Shown piece by piece: positions 51,285 to 63,700 of a DNA stretch of 64,000 nucleotides; the stretch's first letter is position 1; each line of letters opens with the position of its first letter. The stretch is taken from positions 184,844,455-184,908,454 of the forward strand of contig CANTUZ010000001.1 of the NCBI GenBank assembly GCA_947846985.1, read 5' to 3'. The notes beneath the pieces were generated by a model. That model did not search any database. It saw only the letters and a program-made list of their open reading frames with translations, and was not told the origin of the DNA. The DNA is from Fratercula arctica. Lineage: Eukaryota; Chordata; Aves; Charadriiformes; Alcidae. The translations under genes and the position numbers were made by a program.

Positions 51285-51340
51285 CATACATATATACATA
51301 CACACACACATGTTTATACACACACACATAAATTTATACA
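51285..51340. repeat. (CA)n / TACA compound microsatellite
   Basis: CATACATATATACATA is followed by CACACACACACA, a short TGTTTATA break, then ACACACACACATA. Confidence 0.85.
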
Positions 51341-51742
51341 AGCATCCTTTCTTCTATGTTCAATCCTGTATTGAACATTATGGGACTGCAATACCAAAAA
51401 ACACGTTTGCCAGGAAAGACAGGAGGAAGGACACAGCCATCAGGAAAACGCACTGTTTAGCAAGTGATTGCCAGATATAAATGCTGACAATTCTCTGAAG
51501 GCTTTCTCCTTTCCTTACTGAGCAAATGAGTATTTCAGTCACAATATTGCTCCTAAACTTTTACCTTTCCATCATTTCAATTATTTATTTACTCTAATGG
51601 ATATTGCTTAGCACAATTTTAAATAACTGCTCCATAAACTAATATTTGATCAATCACTATGTTTTCATATTATTTCCGCTTCTTGTATGTGTTATTTGAC
51701 ACTTCTTTCGTTCTTTGAGTTGTCTAACCATGTTCTTCTCAA

Positions 51743-51755
51743 GAGCGCCCCCAGC
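51743..51755 (-). promoter_or_regulatory. CTCF-like core motif
   Basis: The minus strand reads GCTGGGGGCGCTC, close to the CTCF core (AGGGGGCGCT preceded by GC). It stands out because CpG and GC-rich words are rare in this window. The flanking half (CCA at the 5' side) is missing, so binding is only a possibility. Confidence 0.3.
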
Positions 51756-52946
51756 AAATCATGCTTAATAGCTTGAAACTGAAGGTTCTACAGGCTTTTC
51801 TAGAGACAGAGCGCTTTTTATACAATATCTTAAGATCCCAGCAAAATAAGTGAAGGCAGACAGTTGATTCATTCCTATTCTCCAGCAGGATATATTAACA
51901 TGTACCCCCAAATGCTATGCGATATCATTTCTTGCTGAGTATGCAGTCTCTATAATAAATAAAAAAAAAAATAATAACCTACCAATCCTGGATAATGATC
52001 AAACAAAATGTTTGATGCTCAGAGACACAGCAGACACACCAAAACCAATTATATTTTTCAGCAGATATTATCACAATAGTTATCATGAAAAGGAGAAAGA
52101 AATTATACCTGAGTAACAGTAAAGTCCAACTAAAGAAATGCCACAATATATGATAATTTTTATTTTCTTTTTCCTTTAATATTTTCTCAATATTTTCTGG
52201 GTGCCTGCATTAGAAAAAGAAGATAAGATCTTATACTGTGAACTCATAATGAATAAGCAGGTAATATGTTTCAAACAGATAGCTTGAATTAGATACTTTG
52301 ATGATCTCCATACGCTTAGTGTTATCCATCCATTATCCTAGTCAACCTGCATAGGTTTTGTGCTCACTTTTGAAAATTACTGCAATTTTGATACTAACTA
52401 AGCATTTTCTAGAACAGGACAAATAACAGGTATTTATTAGTAAGTTGCAGTGAAAAGTGCCTGAAGTTTTCAATGTTTATATGTACGTATCTATACATAA
52501 ACATATATATGTATATCACTGCTAGCACATGGCTTCACTTTTTATGATATAGAAGCAAGATGTTTAGGCAGCAGCTGGAAGTTTGCCTTCAGATTATTCT
52601 CAGTTTACTTCAGATTGAGATATATGTGATTTGATGGTCACTCACATGGAGGTAATCGAAACAATGAACACTGTGTTGTTACAGCATGAATAGACTGAAA
52701 TAATGAAAGCCATCTTCTTCACAAACATAATTTCTGCTTTTATTTATGTTGTTAATGTCAGATACTGAGAAGGATTTAGCTCCATAAAACAAGATAAGGG
52801 TGAGCTTTTGAGATCTTCCTGTGACCCAAAGACATTCAATCAGTGACCTCTTCATTTCTCAAAACTAATTTCTGTCTGATCAAAAAGTCCAATGTAGTTA
52901 TGGCTTACACTTCTGGGAACTTCCAGAATTGCAGCAGGATGAAAAA
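51756..52946. other. Intronic stretch, no gene recognised
   Basis: AT-rich DNA with A-rich and TA-rich patches near 51957-51975 and 52480-52518. It includes an AATAAA on the minus strand at 52739-52744. Confidence 0.45.
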
Positions 52947-53102
52947 TTAGTTGTTTATCTCCTTCTTGAGCCTTTTGGGGATCCATAAAATAGTCAGAGC
53001 AGTAACTAAAATGCAGATGGAGACCAGAATAAATGGCATTAATACACCTACAGCACTGGGAATCTGAAAGTACAGTTTCGTTGGCTTTACTTTTAAAACA
53101 TG
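52947..53102 (-). other. Unidentified 51-codon terminal-exon-like frame encoding a membrane anchor
   Basis: On the minus strand a pyrimidine-rich run ends in CCTCCAAG at 53103. From 53102 a frame stays open for 51 codons to TAA at 52947-52949. The peptide has a polar start (KVKPTKLYFQ), a hydrophobic stretch of about 25 residues (IPSAVGVLMPFILVSICIL, then VTALTILW) and a short basic tail (IPKRLKKEINN). That is the pattern of a single-pass anchor with its positive side in the cytoplasm. An AATAAA lies about 200 bases downstream. The same frame upstream (53110-53310) is broken by three stops, so it could instead be the end of a decayed gene. AT-rich DNA often yields hydrophobic frames by chance, the acceptor is AAG rather than CAG, and I recognise no homologue. 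The splice phase does not fit IMMP2L. Confidence 0.25.
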
Positions 53103-53724
53103 CTTGGAGGAAGAGGAAATACAGAGGCAGTGGAGCTATCTCATCCTTATTTTCTGGCCTTGCTTAATAAGATAAACAGGGAGTTTTATATGGCTGCATC
53201 ACACACTAGATAAAGATGTTGACCCTCAAAAAATTTTGTGCCCCTGGCCTATGATGAAGGAGCTTCCTGTTGCCGGCATAGAAGTTGATGCTCAAATTCT
53301 TGTATAGGAAGAACTATGTAGCAATACCCATTCTTTTATCCCTCCCAGTACTACAGCGATGACAAAAGAGATCCAACATATCCAACTCTAAATGTTGTAT
53401 AAGAATGCAAATTTACTTAATAAATTTTCTATTTCTAAATACATATATTCTAAAGCAGAAGACTTTTAATCCATTCATTTCACTTTTTTCACAGTCCATA
53501 ACTTTTCTCTAAATTTCATACTTTTTTATGCAGATGATGAATCTGATAATAAACATAATATTTATCTAATCACATCACAGGTTCTGAGACAATTTCTGTA
53601 TTGTGGAAAAAAACACACACTATAACAGTGGAGGAAAAAAAAATTACCACACTTATTTTATTCTTTTTTGCTGCCATTCCTATTGCAAATTTCTATTATA
53701 TGGAATTTCTGCACTAAATGTACC

Positions 53725-54215
53725 CAGTAACCAGGTCCAACATCTGCGTTCAGTTTGGACCCATCAGAACAAGAAAGATAGTGACAACTGGAAAAAGCGA
53801 TGGACCACCAAAATAATAGTAACAAAAGAGTGATGTAACAGCAGTGGCTAAGGAAATCGGGTTTGTGCAGATCAGAGAGGAGACAAAGGGTTTAATTACT
53901 ATTGTCATTTATCTAACTGGCGATTCGGGATTCAGACTTTTCAGAGAGGTGCACAGCAGAAGGAGGGAAGGAAACGGCATCAGTTGCAGTAAGGGAAATT
54001 CCAGCTGGATATTGAAAATTGGGTATTGAAAGTATAAAAAATATTTTCAAACCGCATGAGGTTAAGCAGTGGTGCAGGTTGCCCAGAAAGGCTGGGAATC
54101 AGGGAGATACTCAGAGCTCAGCTGGACAAGGCTCTGAGCAGGCTGACCCAGCTTCAGAGTTGATCCCGCCTTAAGTGGTTGGTAGGATCAGATAATCACC
54201 AGAAGTGCCTTACAA
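53725..54215 (+). mobile_element. Old CR1 fragment, plus strand
   Basis: 'GTTCAGTTTGGACCCATCAG..ACAAGAAAGA' (about 53745-53780) matches the CR1 'CAGTTTTGGGCCCC..ACAAGAAAGACAT' segment. 'AGAGAGGTGCACAGCAGAAGG', 'GCATCAGTTGCAGTAAGGG' and 'AATTCCAGCTGGATATTG' follow, then 'GAGGTTAAGCAGTGGTGCAGG', 'TTGCCCAGAAAGGCTGGG' and 'AAGGCTCTGAGCAGGCTGACCC'. The octamer tail is not recognisable. The middle (53810-53930) is poorly conserved. Confidence 0.8.
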
Positions 54216-54499
54216 CACAAATTATTTTTTCACTTCTAACTATGCACAGCCTTTAGCCTTATTGAAATATATGAAGAATCATGATGTTGATACCTTAAAA
54301 AACAGCATATTTCATCTCGCATGCAGGCTCTGATGCCAGAAGAGACCGTACCGATCACCTTTATTCACTGCTGTAGCCCACAAATTTTTAATTTTTCTTT
54401 CTTTTCCGTCTTTTTGGATAGTACCTAATTCTACTATAAAGCAGTTTTAGAGAAGGTTATGATATCTTGTCTCAGACATTCTGACTGACAATGAGTCTA

Positions 54500-55690
54500 A
54501 CATCCAGAGAAATTACTCTAAATTTAAATTATCCTTGCTATTAGGAAATTGCATCTGCATTCAAAATTGAATTTACCCAACTTTAATTTCATGTCTTCTC
54601 CTCCAAGGCAGAAAAACCCTCAACATTTTATTTCTTCTTCATGCAGAAATATTTAGGCACAACAGTTCTTAAATTTCTCTTGGATTCAACAGCTAGAACT
54701 CCTTAAACTTCTCAGTATACAGTTAGTTTTCCAATTCAAGGACAACTTTTGTGACCACACTTCGAATTTCCCCCAACATTTCCATTTTCTTCTTGGCACA
54801 CAGACATGAGAACCTGGTACTATTCAGCTTGGATTATTATTACACTTAACAATAAATTAGTTAGAGGAACCTGGTATTATTATGCTGGCTCAATGCAAAA
54901 TCTCTTTCCTATTTACCAATGCTCCATTTATTTTGTATATTCAGGCAAAAAGGTCATCCTTTGAAGACGTCGAGTGGATGTTGAAAGGATACAAAAAGTG
55001 ACATCTAAACCACTCTGAGTAAACTGCTTGCTAAAACAGTTAACCAATAAAGTTTTGACTACTAATTGCACTACACATTCTTTGAAGTATGTTTTATGGA
55101 TAGTAACCACGTGATTCAGGTCATGCTGTAATGACATGACCACCTTATTATTTATTGCCCTTTCTATCTCTGTATTGTTTGCAAGCTTAACCAATGATTA
55201 TGAAGACAATTGACAAAAAACAGTACCTAGCTTTGGATCACAAAGCAGTCTGCTGTAAATATTACCATCCACACCTGTCTCTCCAACCATATCTATATCT
55301 TCATAGTTGAACTGACCTATTTATAACCTGTCTAATGTGTCCCACCTTAATTCTATCAAAGGCAAGTTTCTAGATCAGGATATTATGTGGTAGCAAAAAG
55401 AATTCTTGAAGAAACCAAGTATACTATATTATGGCCTCTATCAACATTATATTTATATAGTTTTGTAATTTTATTGATAAAACATACCAGATTTGCCTGA
55501 CAAAACCTATTTCCGAATTGATTGACCTTAACCATATTTTAGCTTCTACTCATAGAATGAGAAATAAACTATGTGATCACTTTGACCAGATAAGACATTC
55601 CTAAGGCCCTTCTCTTTGTTTTAGATACTGGAAATTTATTGCCAGTCTTGAAGTCATTTGTATTTTCTCCTTTGTCTTTTTTCCCCTTCA
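54500..55690 (-). mobile_element. Ancient CR1 fragment with part of the RT region
   Basis: The plus strand follows the reverse complement of an amniote CR1 over about 1.2 kb. It reads 'CTATTAGGAAATTGCATC..TTTAATTTCATGTCTTCTCC', 'TTTGCAAGCTTAACCAATGATTATGAAG', 'CAGTACCTAGCTTTGGATC', 'AACCTGTCTAATGTGTCCCACC' and 'AAAGGCAAGTTTCTAGATCAGG' with 'ATATTATGTGGTA'. It then reads 'AAACCAAGTATACTATATTA' and 'ATTTGCCTGACAAAACC'. Corresponding CR1 text includes 'CAAATTTAATCA..', 'CAGTCCTAGAACTGATCC' and 'AGAATATTGTGTGG'. All frames are broken. Confidence 0.78.
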
Positions 55691-58600
55691 ACTGCTAAAG
55701 AGGCATTTTCCAAATGGTATCCCATAGTGCAAAAACCGTTTGGGTCCATGCTCGTCTATCAGCAGCAATGTTTGACCCAGTTTTGATCTTAAATAGTGTT
55801 ATAACTGTAAAGGAAGTGACATAGCAACTTTTTTCAAACAAAACTATTATGCAGAAATTGTATGTAATTTTGACAACGTTAGCAGACAATGAGAGCAACA
55901 GAAAATATTCTTCAGTTGCTCCTGGATTCCCTCTGGGCTAAGTTTGAGGAAGCAGGCCTCAGTCCTAATAAATACTGGTTTAGTGAACCATTTTGATCAT
56001 TCACCATTTTTCATCCATAATTTACAAAATAAGTACTTCAAGACAGCAGTTGCACCAACTGGTTAGGCATAAGTTCCAGGGACGCTTGATTTGCTCAGCA
56101 GCTCCAATGGAAAATATGTACAAAGATATAATTAAAAATATGAGGAAAACTGTACTTCTAATAACATCCTGTAATTTTTAATTTAATTTCACATTGCATT
56201 AGCATTTCTTAGTCAAACGTCTGTTAAAAAACAAAATCACACACTGCCAAAAAACTATTTTTTTTTTACTGAAAGTAGTGTTTTATAATAATTACAGATT
56301 GCAAGCATGCACTGTTGGAAAGGTAGTATTCCGTTTTTATTAAATTTTGAACTGTTTGTGCATAACCTAAAACAATGCTTCCCTTAAACTTCATGGGGAA
56401 TTCTGAGCAGTCTCTAAACAAAAATGACAATTGGAATATATCACCTGCATAAAGCCTCAGTAAAGGAGTCTTACATCTTGCCATATAGACATGGAATAAT
56501 TAGAATATGTAAACAATTTTCTCAACCTCCACAATTCTTGGATATCTCTGCTTGTTCCTTCTCTCCCTTCCTCATGGACCCCCATTTCTTACCTCCTCTC
56601 TACATTCCAATTTAGTGGAGTTTTCAAACAGAGCAGCGACATATCTCTCCAAGGATAATACATTCAGAAAAAAAACTAGCTTCCATGGTAAATGCCCATC
56701 CATAATGTATCTCCTGGAACCAGACACTGTTTAGCAGAGATCTCCTACTCTAAGATGAATGAGTTGGAGGAAAAAGAATAAAGATCTGCGTACTTTCAAA
56801 GTAACTGAGCTTTCTCTAGTATATTTACAGCGTGATATACAGTTGCAGCCTCATCATTCGATGAGACACAGTAGTAGCAGATTTTCAGCATTTTTCATAG
56901 ATGTTGAACAGTAATTGCAAATAATTTGGATCTTTGTCAGTGGATAACTGTGGACTCTCCCCAGTGGAAACTAGATGTGTGATCCCTACGTGACAAAATT
57001 AAGCAAGCCTTTCTGCACTTTGGATCCAGCGATCTAAATGGTGCATCTGAAAAAATTTCAGAATTACATACAAGACAAAGTCAAGAAAAAGACAGAAAGA
57101 AAAAAGAAAATCAAATACATATCCATAAGAAGTTACTATTTAAAAATTTCAACCAATGAGCGACAGTGAGGCAAGAAAAAAATATTATTTTTTTAAAAAA
57201 GAGGAAAATTGAAAACTCTAATTAAAACGCTTCACTGTAGTAAAACTAATTGGTACTGCAAAACTATATGACAAATCACTCTGAAAAATCTCAAAATACT
57301 ATAGTAACTCACAAGCACAGCTACTATTTTGAAGTAAAATCTCATTTAATTGGTTCTCAGCCTTCCAATCTAACCACTGTGAGGTTAAACGACTCAGCCG
57401 CTTGTAATGCAGACTGTGTAATCACAATAGTTATGTGCACTTGACCTTCTTCCTGTTAACAGAGAGACTCAATTAATTACTTGCTGTTTTAACTGGCCAT
57501 TTCACCTTATCATCGCCTTTCCCAAAAGGGTCAAAACACTCTATACCTTAACCTTTGACTTTGAAACCATACATAGAAATATTTATCTACCTAATAGGAA
57601 GTTAGCACGATCTAGGAATGAGAGAGTATCTGGGCTTCTATACTTAAGTCAACAACAGTAATATATTCACTGTTTCATTAACCATTATGCTGTCACATGG
57701 AAACCATATTTCATTGTTACTATAGCTGCCCAAATATTCTACTCCGTAATGGAAATAAAATATGATTGACTTCTGTTGCAATAGACAACAGAGGGAAAAG
57801 CACAGAAAATGCAAAATGTAGTCAAATGCTTGAAAATAATTCTCAGATTGCCGTATGGAATACTAGATAGAAATAATCTCTAATATATTAGTATGATTGC
57901 TAAAATTATGCTTATTTTTAAAGAATCTTACATGCCGCAAGATTCTCTTCTATATTTTCTTTGATTCTGGAATCAGACCTGTGTTCAGTGGCAACACCTC
58001 TAGGCATACAAAATTAAATAATCAGTTGCTGTCCTAAAATGCTAATTGTGACTACACACTACACATTGTGCCGCAATTTTCAATCATTATTCCTTTCTGA
58101 TGGGGTCCCAGAAAACTTTTCCAGTTATATAACACCACCACAATTCCTGAAAAAGTACTGGATGCATATTTAGGTGTTAAAAATATCAGTGATGTAGGAA
58201 TCAAGATATCTCAAAAGAAATTTAGAAGTTAAGAAGCCTGGGTCTCACATTGTCTCTACTGGAAATCAAGTTTAGCATCTCAGATAGGAATAACATAATA
58301 TTTAGGAAACAAAATTGTGAATCTGAAGAATCCAAAGTTTTGGTCTACCTTTGAAATCACCTAAACTCCATAAGCACACTGCTTTTTAAATTTTTCTAAA
58401 TGTTACTTCAAACATATGTTGAGAAAATCTCTTTCTTGGTATTTATGAGTAGCTTGATACCTTCTCAAATTTAACCTCAACTATGGTCAAGAAACTAAGC
58501 CTTCTGGATGAGGTGAGTCTGTTATAGTCAGTGCTCAGAAGGTAACACCTTCTGGAGGAACTGCTTGACTGCTTGACTACAAAGGAAGCCAGACGTCAGC

Positions 58601-60510
58601 TTAGTCCAGCCATCTTAATATTAAATGATTCAAGACAAAGTGCTTAAAAATATTGTTTCATCTACCTTGTAAGTATCCGTTGGAGATGTTTTTTAAATAA
58701 CACGGGAAAGCAAGTAAAATACTAATGGTGAGGTAAAAGGAAGACCAATAACAATATAATGTATACTTTTAAAATAGTTGTAATACATCGTTTTAGTAAA
58801 AAAAATCATTTCATAATAGAGACATTATGTCTATGGAAATACAAAGGAAAACAAACGAACCAACTAACCAACAAACAATTTCAAAGACCTCTACAGAGGC
58901 CAAGAGAAGTCTTGGCTTCAGAATGATTTGTAATTATTTTTGTAAAATAGTGTCAAAAATGAAAATCAATTATCTTCCAACTAATAAAAGGTAAAGACAG
59001 AGGCTTAACTAAGAAACAATTTTGCATCCCTATTCATTATAGCTACTAAAAAGCCTGTCCATAGGACATAATCCTAAAGATCTCTATGTGCTCAGTAAGC
59101 ACACAAAGAAATAAATTATTCCCAGACTCTATAACATTAAATCCACTGGAACTTGTATACAGTTATATAATAAAATAACATTGCAGAAATAGAGAGTGGT
59201 GCTGAGAATAACTTACTTATGTAGTTCAAAACTTAGTATTTCTTATAATAGAGTACAGAAAAAAATTGAGAATTAACATTAGCAAAACAAAAAATGGAAA
59301 GTTACCTACATATTTTAAACTGACGGTTACAAAATGTCATTTGCAGAAGTTACAAGATATGATTTAAAAAAAAGAACAGCAATAAGACAATTGGACACAA
59401 CTAAAAACTCTCACAATGAAAATAAACCAATCTAAGTTGTGGGGTTTTTTCCTCACAACCTCTGCTTTTAGCTTAGAGAGCATTTGGGGAAAAATGCCCA
59501 CAACTGTCCATGTGTCCACCCTGCAGAGGAAGTCAGGCTGAATTAACCATAGGTTGGCTACTGTCACAGAAATCTTCGTAATAATAGGAGTTATGACCTG
59601 CTTATGAGGATTTGGCAAAGAGCAGCAATGGGAAATTTAATAGGGAGTATTTTTCCACATGATATTCTTTCTCAAAACCCGATCTTCTATGTCAGCAGGT
59701 CATCAAGCATTGTGCTCCATTTGATACTAATTGTATTATCCTCCACTTGTGTGCTTTCACAGATAGCAGAAGGGACCCTGCACAATAACTGAGGATATTG
59801 CTCGAAGAGACTTTGATCACTTAAGCAGGCATGAAAGAACTTTGAGGAGTTTGTCAAGAATAAAACAGTGTCCCATGTTGGTTTTTTGCCATGAGATTTT
59901 TAGGATTCTGAGCTGCAAGACACTTCCTTTCTTGTATGATGACAAATACATTTATTTAAAAAATTAAAAAGAGAAGATGAAATAAACTAGAAGTGTCACT
60001 AACAGTGAACAGCATGAATGAGTAAAAGAGCTATACTTACAGATGATTTTTCCCTTCACACAAAGCAGTTTACAAGCTTTTTAGATAGTGTTCCCCTTCT
60101 CTGTGAAGGCCAATCTGCTCTCCCTGTTTTCCCCAACTGTATACACAGCCTCAGGGTTTGGTCTGCACACTTGCTACCCAGCTCTTCCCACACTACAGTC
60201 CGCTCTGGTTATTCCACCCAAAATGAATTCTTCAGTCTCAGGCAGCAGCAAAACCAGCCCTAGCCCCATCCAGCCTGTCAAACCCAATCCTGTGTGACAG
60301 TTTCCCTGTCACCTTTTTCTCCAAGTAAATGATATGCTGCTCAGAATATTGCTAGAAAAGGGAGAGACTGGCAGAAGAGGCAAGAAGGGAGGGGGAAAGG
60401 ATGAATTAAACTTTACAGACACTTTTTGACATTCTGAGGATGCATTCCTCACTCTCTTCCTTCTATCCATGAGGCAAAAGTTCAAACAAGTTATTTATCA
60501 TTTTTGTATC

Positions 60511-60523
60511 TTTTTTTTTTTTT
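60511..60523 (+). repeat. T(13) homopolymer
   Basis: An uninterrupted T run before CGGAGTG. Confidence 0.85.
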
Positions 60524-62015
60524 CGGAGTGGATCCATGTTAGAACAAGGTGAATCCTAGTTTTACTATATCTCAAAATGTTTGTGCCAGTCTTGTTTCAT
60601 TTAACCCATTGATTCATTGCTTTATTTTTAAAAAGCTTTTTTCTGAAAATGTTCAGAAAAAAAGAAGAAAGTCCTGTCACAGAAAGGAGTCAAAAGAAAA
60701 TTCAAGGCAGAAGCACTGATGATACAGACTTGTGTCAGGAACTAATACGGAAAAAAGCAATTCTTTATTTTTTAGTGGCTGTAAATGTTTGCAGCATTAG
60801 CAGCATGAAAACCTGGAAGGAAGAAATGCAAGATACAGTGTGGGATTACCAAAACTTTTAAGAAATTCTACTGGCTCTACTATCGAATTTTTTTTAACAT
60901 GTGGTTTGCATACCATTTTATTTTGGACAATACTGACAAATGCTGACGTGTGTTGACACACTATATGTATTGGGCCTTGTTGACACAGAATATCAATTAG
61001 CAGCACAGAAAGATTAACTCAGCTAATTCAAAGTTGGCATTATTGTCTTTGACATTCTAAACTTAAGCTTTTATATTTTCATGAGAAATGCATATCCAAA
61101 ACAGGCTTGAAACACAAAATTTAACACAGCTGGGTGTGAAAAAAGCACTTTCATGCCCTTAAGAAAGCAAGAACAACACTGCACATTATTGGTGTTATGA
61201 AGAGCTGAATATCAAGAGCAAAAATTGTGGGAAATCATACAGATCTTTGCAACACTGGTGCCTACTGCATGACAAATTTTATCATTTAGAACAATCTAAA
61301 CTTTTCATTTTGATTCCCTCAGTAATATTCTACTATCCATTCCTGACAGCTATTTGCTGCAAAGATCATAAAATATATACTGGAATACATTTAAGCTGTA
61401 TGGCGTAGTGTTTTGAGATACTAACCGTATGCTTCTGGCTCAAAATCTAAAGATAGCTTTTGCATATGCACTCTAAATGACGCATTACTACAGAAACAGT
61501 TACTAACACAGTTCCTTAAAACTCAAAGCTGTTTAGTAAGTGGTATAGTAATAGGGCTGTTGGAGCCATGATGGTGCAAGTATAATTTTACTTCTCTGAA
61601 AGAAAACGTACAAGATTACAAAAAGGTGTCTATGAGTTTTGGTTAAAGGATGGTGTAATTCAGAAACTTCAGGATTAGGCTATGCTTCTTTTCAACCAAG
61701 AAATAGCAATACTAAGACTTAGCACTTATGTAACTCTCTGTACATTCAAAGCACTAATTGACAATACTATTAACATCTGTGACTTATCGCGTTTGATAAA
61801 AAGCTACCAGTGCCCTCAGCTCTGCTATTCAAGTCTGCTGTGCAGACAGCATGCAATGGGACTAGTCTTTACAAATGGATAATTGGAATGTAACCAAAAT
61901 GTTATTTAAATAAAAAACAAAACAGTTGTCACATTTGGAACAGAAGATATTTCCCTGCTTTAAGTTGTGATCAGTTCAAGTTGGCAGGGTGAGTCACCAG
62001 CAGCAAAACAACTAG

Positions 62016-62046
62016 CAGCAGGCAAGGAGTCCTCAGCAGGCAAGGA
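62016..62046. repeat. 13-bp direct repeat, 18-bp period
   Basis: CAGCAGGCAAGGA occurs at 62016-62028 and 62034-62046 without mismatch. Confidence 0.9.
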
Positions 62047-62219
62047 TGTTCATGACATAAATGTGTCATATAGGAACAAGCTGGGAATCCCTCAAATTCC
62101 TGCCTGTTTATCTGCTCCAAAAAGGAAAAAACAAAAGCTGTTCTTCCTTTAGATTTTCACAAGTTTGTCTTTGATAGGATTAGGCAGTATTAACTCTCTG
62201 AATGCAGTGAATAGCAAGT

Positions 62220-62400
62220 ACCCCGACCCCTAACCCCCCGCAAAAGGCATCCCAATTCATTCACAGGGGCGAAGAAGGAATGCGCTGCTGGTACACGCTC
62301 ACAGATGTCTCTCCACAAAGGGCAGCACCTGCTACCGCCCTAATAGCTCAGCACTGGTCCACGCGGCCGACAGTTAGCTCAGTAAATCAATTTCTACAAC
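62220..62400. other. Local GC- and CpG-rich patch
   Basis: It contains three C runs (CCCC, CCCC, CCCCCC) at 62221-62239 and several CpG sites, including GCGGCCGAC, in an otherwise CpG-poor region. No exon, promoter element or repeat is recognisable in it. It may be an old LTR remnant or a regulatory patch. Confidence 0.35.
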
Positions 62401-63700
62401 AACCTCGGCTGGCAGATCTCAGATCACATTTATTCTTTTAAATACATTCTCAACTTTTGACAAGATGGTCTGTAGTCTGGTCTTTGCAAAAGTCAATCGA
62501 GTTGTAACTATACTCATAAAAGTAAAAAATATTTCACAGCTTATGGAAAACCCCAACCTACCTTGATAAAATGCTAAATATTAATAAGTAGAAAGTATAT
62601 GGGTTACATTTAACAGCACTTGCAACAGTGTCCACTTAAGAGCAATTTTGTAAGATACAGTAACAGCTCATAATCATATTATGAACACAAATGTATTTTT
62701 TCTTTTCTTAAAATATTAACGACATCAAGAGATTGGTTTTGTAGATAAGGGGGAAAGAGAGAATAAAAACTTGTATAAACTAGAATTTTTACTGCCAAGT
62801 TCATTCGTGAATAAATATGAGTTTTAGATTGCTGGCAGCAGTTCACTGAGACATCACGTACCTTCCAGAAAAATTTTAGACTGTAAGTATCTTAATGAGA
62901 CAGATGCAGTCTTCTCCACAACTGCTGAATCACAATTTCATCATTCATGTAGTGGAGCAGAAAATGTAAGAATGAAATTAGAAAGACCTTCTCCATTTCA
63001 ATACAACAAGCCCTAAAAAGCATAATCAATTTTGGAAAGAAAATTAGCTATATAAACACTAGGCCATACTGTGTATTTAATGTTTTCTATTATGTGTGGA
63101 AATGCAGCCCTGTACTCAACTGATCAGTTTATAATCAGACATAATTTAGAAAGTACTGACATAGTTCAAATGAAATTTTATAAAACGAGCAGTGGTGCTA
63201 CATGCCCAACTTAAGACACCTGAGGGCCTCATTATTTCCTTGGTTAAAAGCTTTTTTCCTACTTAGTTGAAAGTGAGTACAAAAGTCATTAGGTATACGG
63301 AAAAAATTTGAGCTTGTCAACCAATATGTGAAGGACCCTTAATGGTGAGCTATACATAAGCTGTAGGTGCTTATATCACTCAATCTTGCATTTGTGAATT
63401 GGCATGATCTGTGAATGTCTGCATTTAACAGCAAAGACAAGGATGAGATAATTATTAGTCTCTGATTAGCCAGAGATATCATCTCCTTTGCCCTCAGGAA
63501 ATACTATAGGACCTTTTTGGAATGCTTTACAGGCAAATACATTATTTTCTTTCTTATAGGATGTTGCTAGTCCTGATCCAAAAATTTTATTCCCTGGCTT
63601 GACCTTGAATTTGCTTTACTCCTGGAGACTTGTCTGACAAGCTGGACTCTCAGCTGCCCCAACCATGTCCCTGGCCTGGTCTCACACTGTTTTGCATAAA

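Larger units (their letters stand above)
46591..51742. other. Intronic stretch upstream of the IMMP2L exon, no gene recognised
   Basis: Unique AT-rich DNA. The only structures are an A-rich tract at 50920-50953 and a CA/TA repeat at 51285-51340. Several short open frames (up to 106 codons, 48897-49491 minus) show no recognisable motif. Confidence 0.5.
55691..63700. other. Eight-kilobase intronic stretch, no gene recognised
   Basis: Mostly unique AT-rich DNA. It contains a T run at 60511-60523, a short inverted repeat (AGAAGGT, AAC, ACCTTCT) at 58539-58555, a small tandem duplication at 62016-62046 and a GC-rich patch at about 62220-62400. No exon was recognised. Confidence 0.5.

Noticed and set aside
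58180..58400. Weak resemblance to a sauropsid 'TTAGGCACCTAAA'-type repeat
   Set aside because: Too diverged to support; the apparent matches are short and AT-rich.
60018..60297. Overlapping Ser/Pro-rich frames in a C-rich patch
   Set aside because: Two frames are open simultaneously because the patch is pyrimidine-rich, and there is no recognisable protein family.
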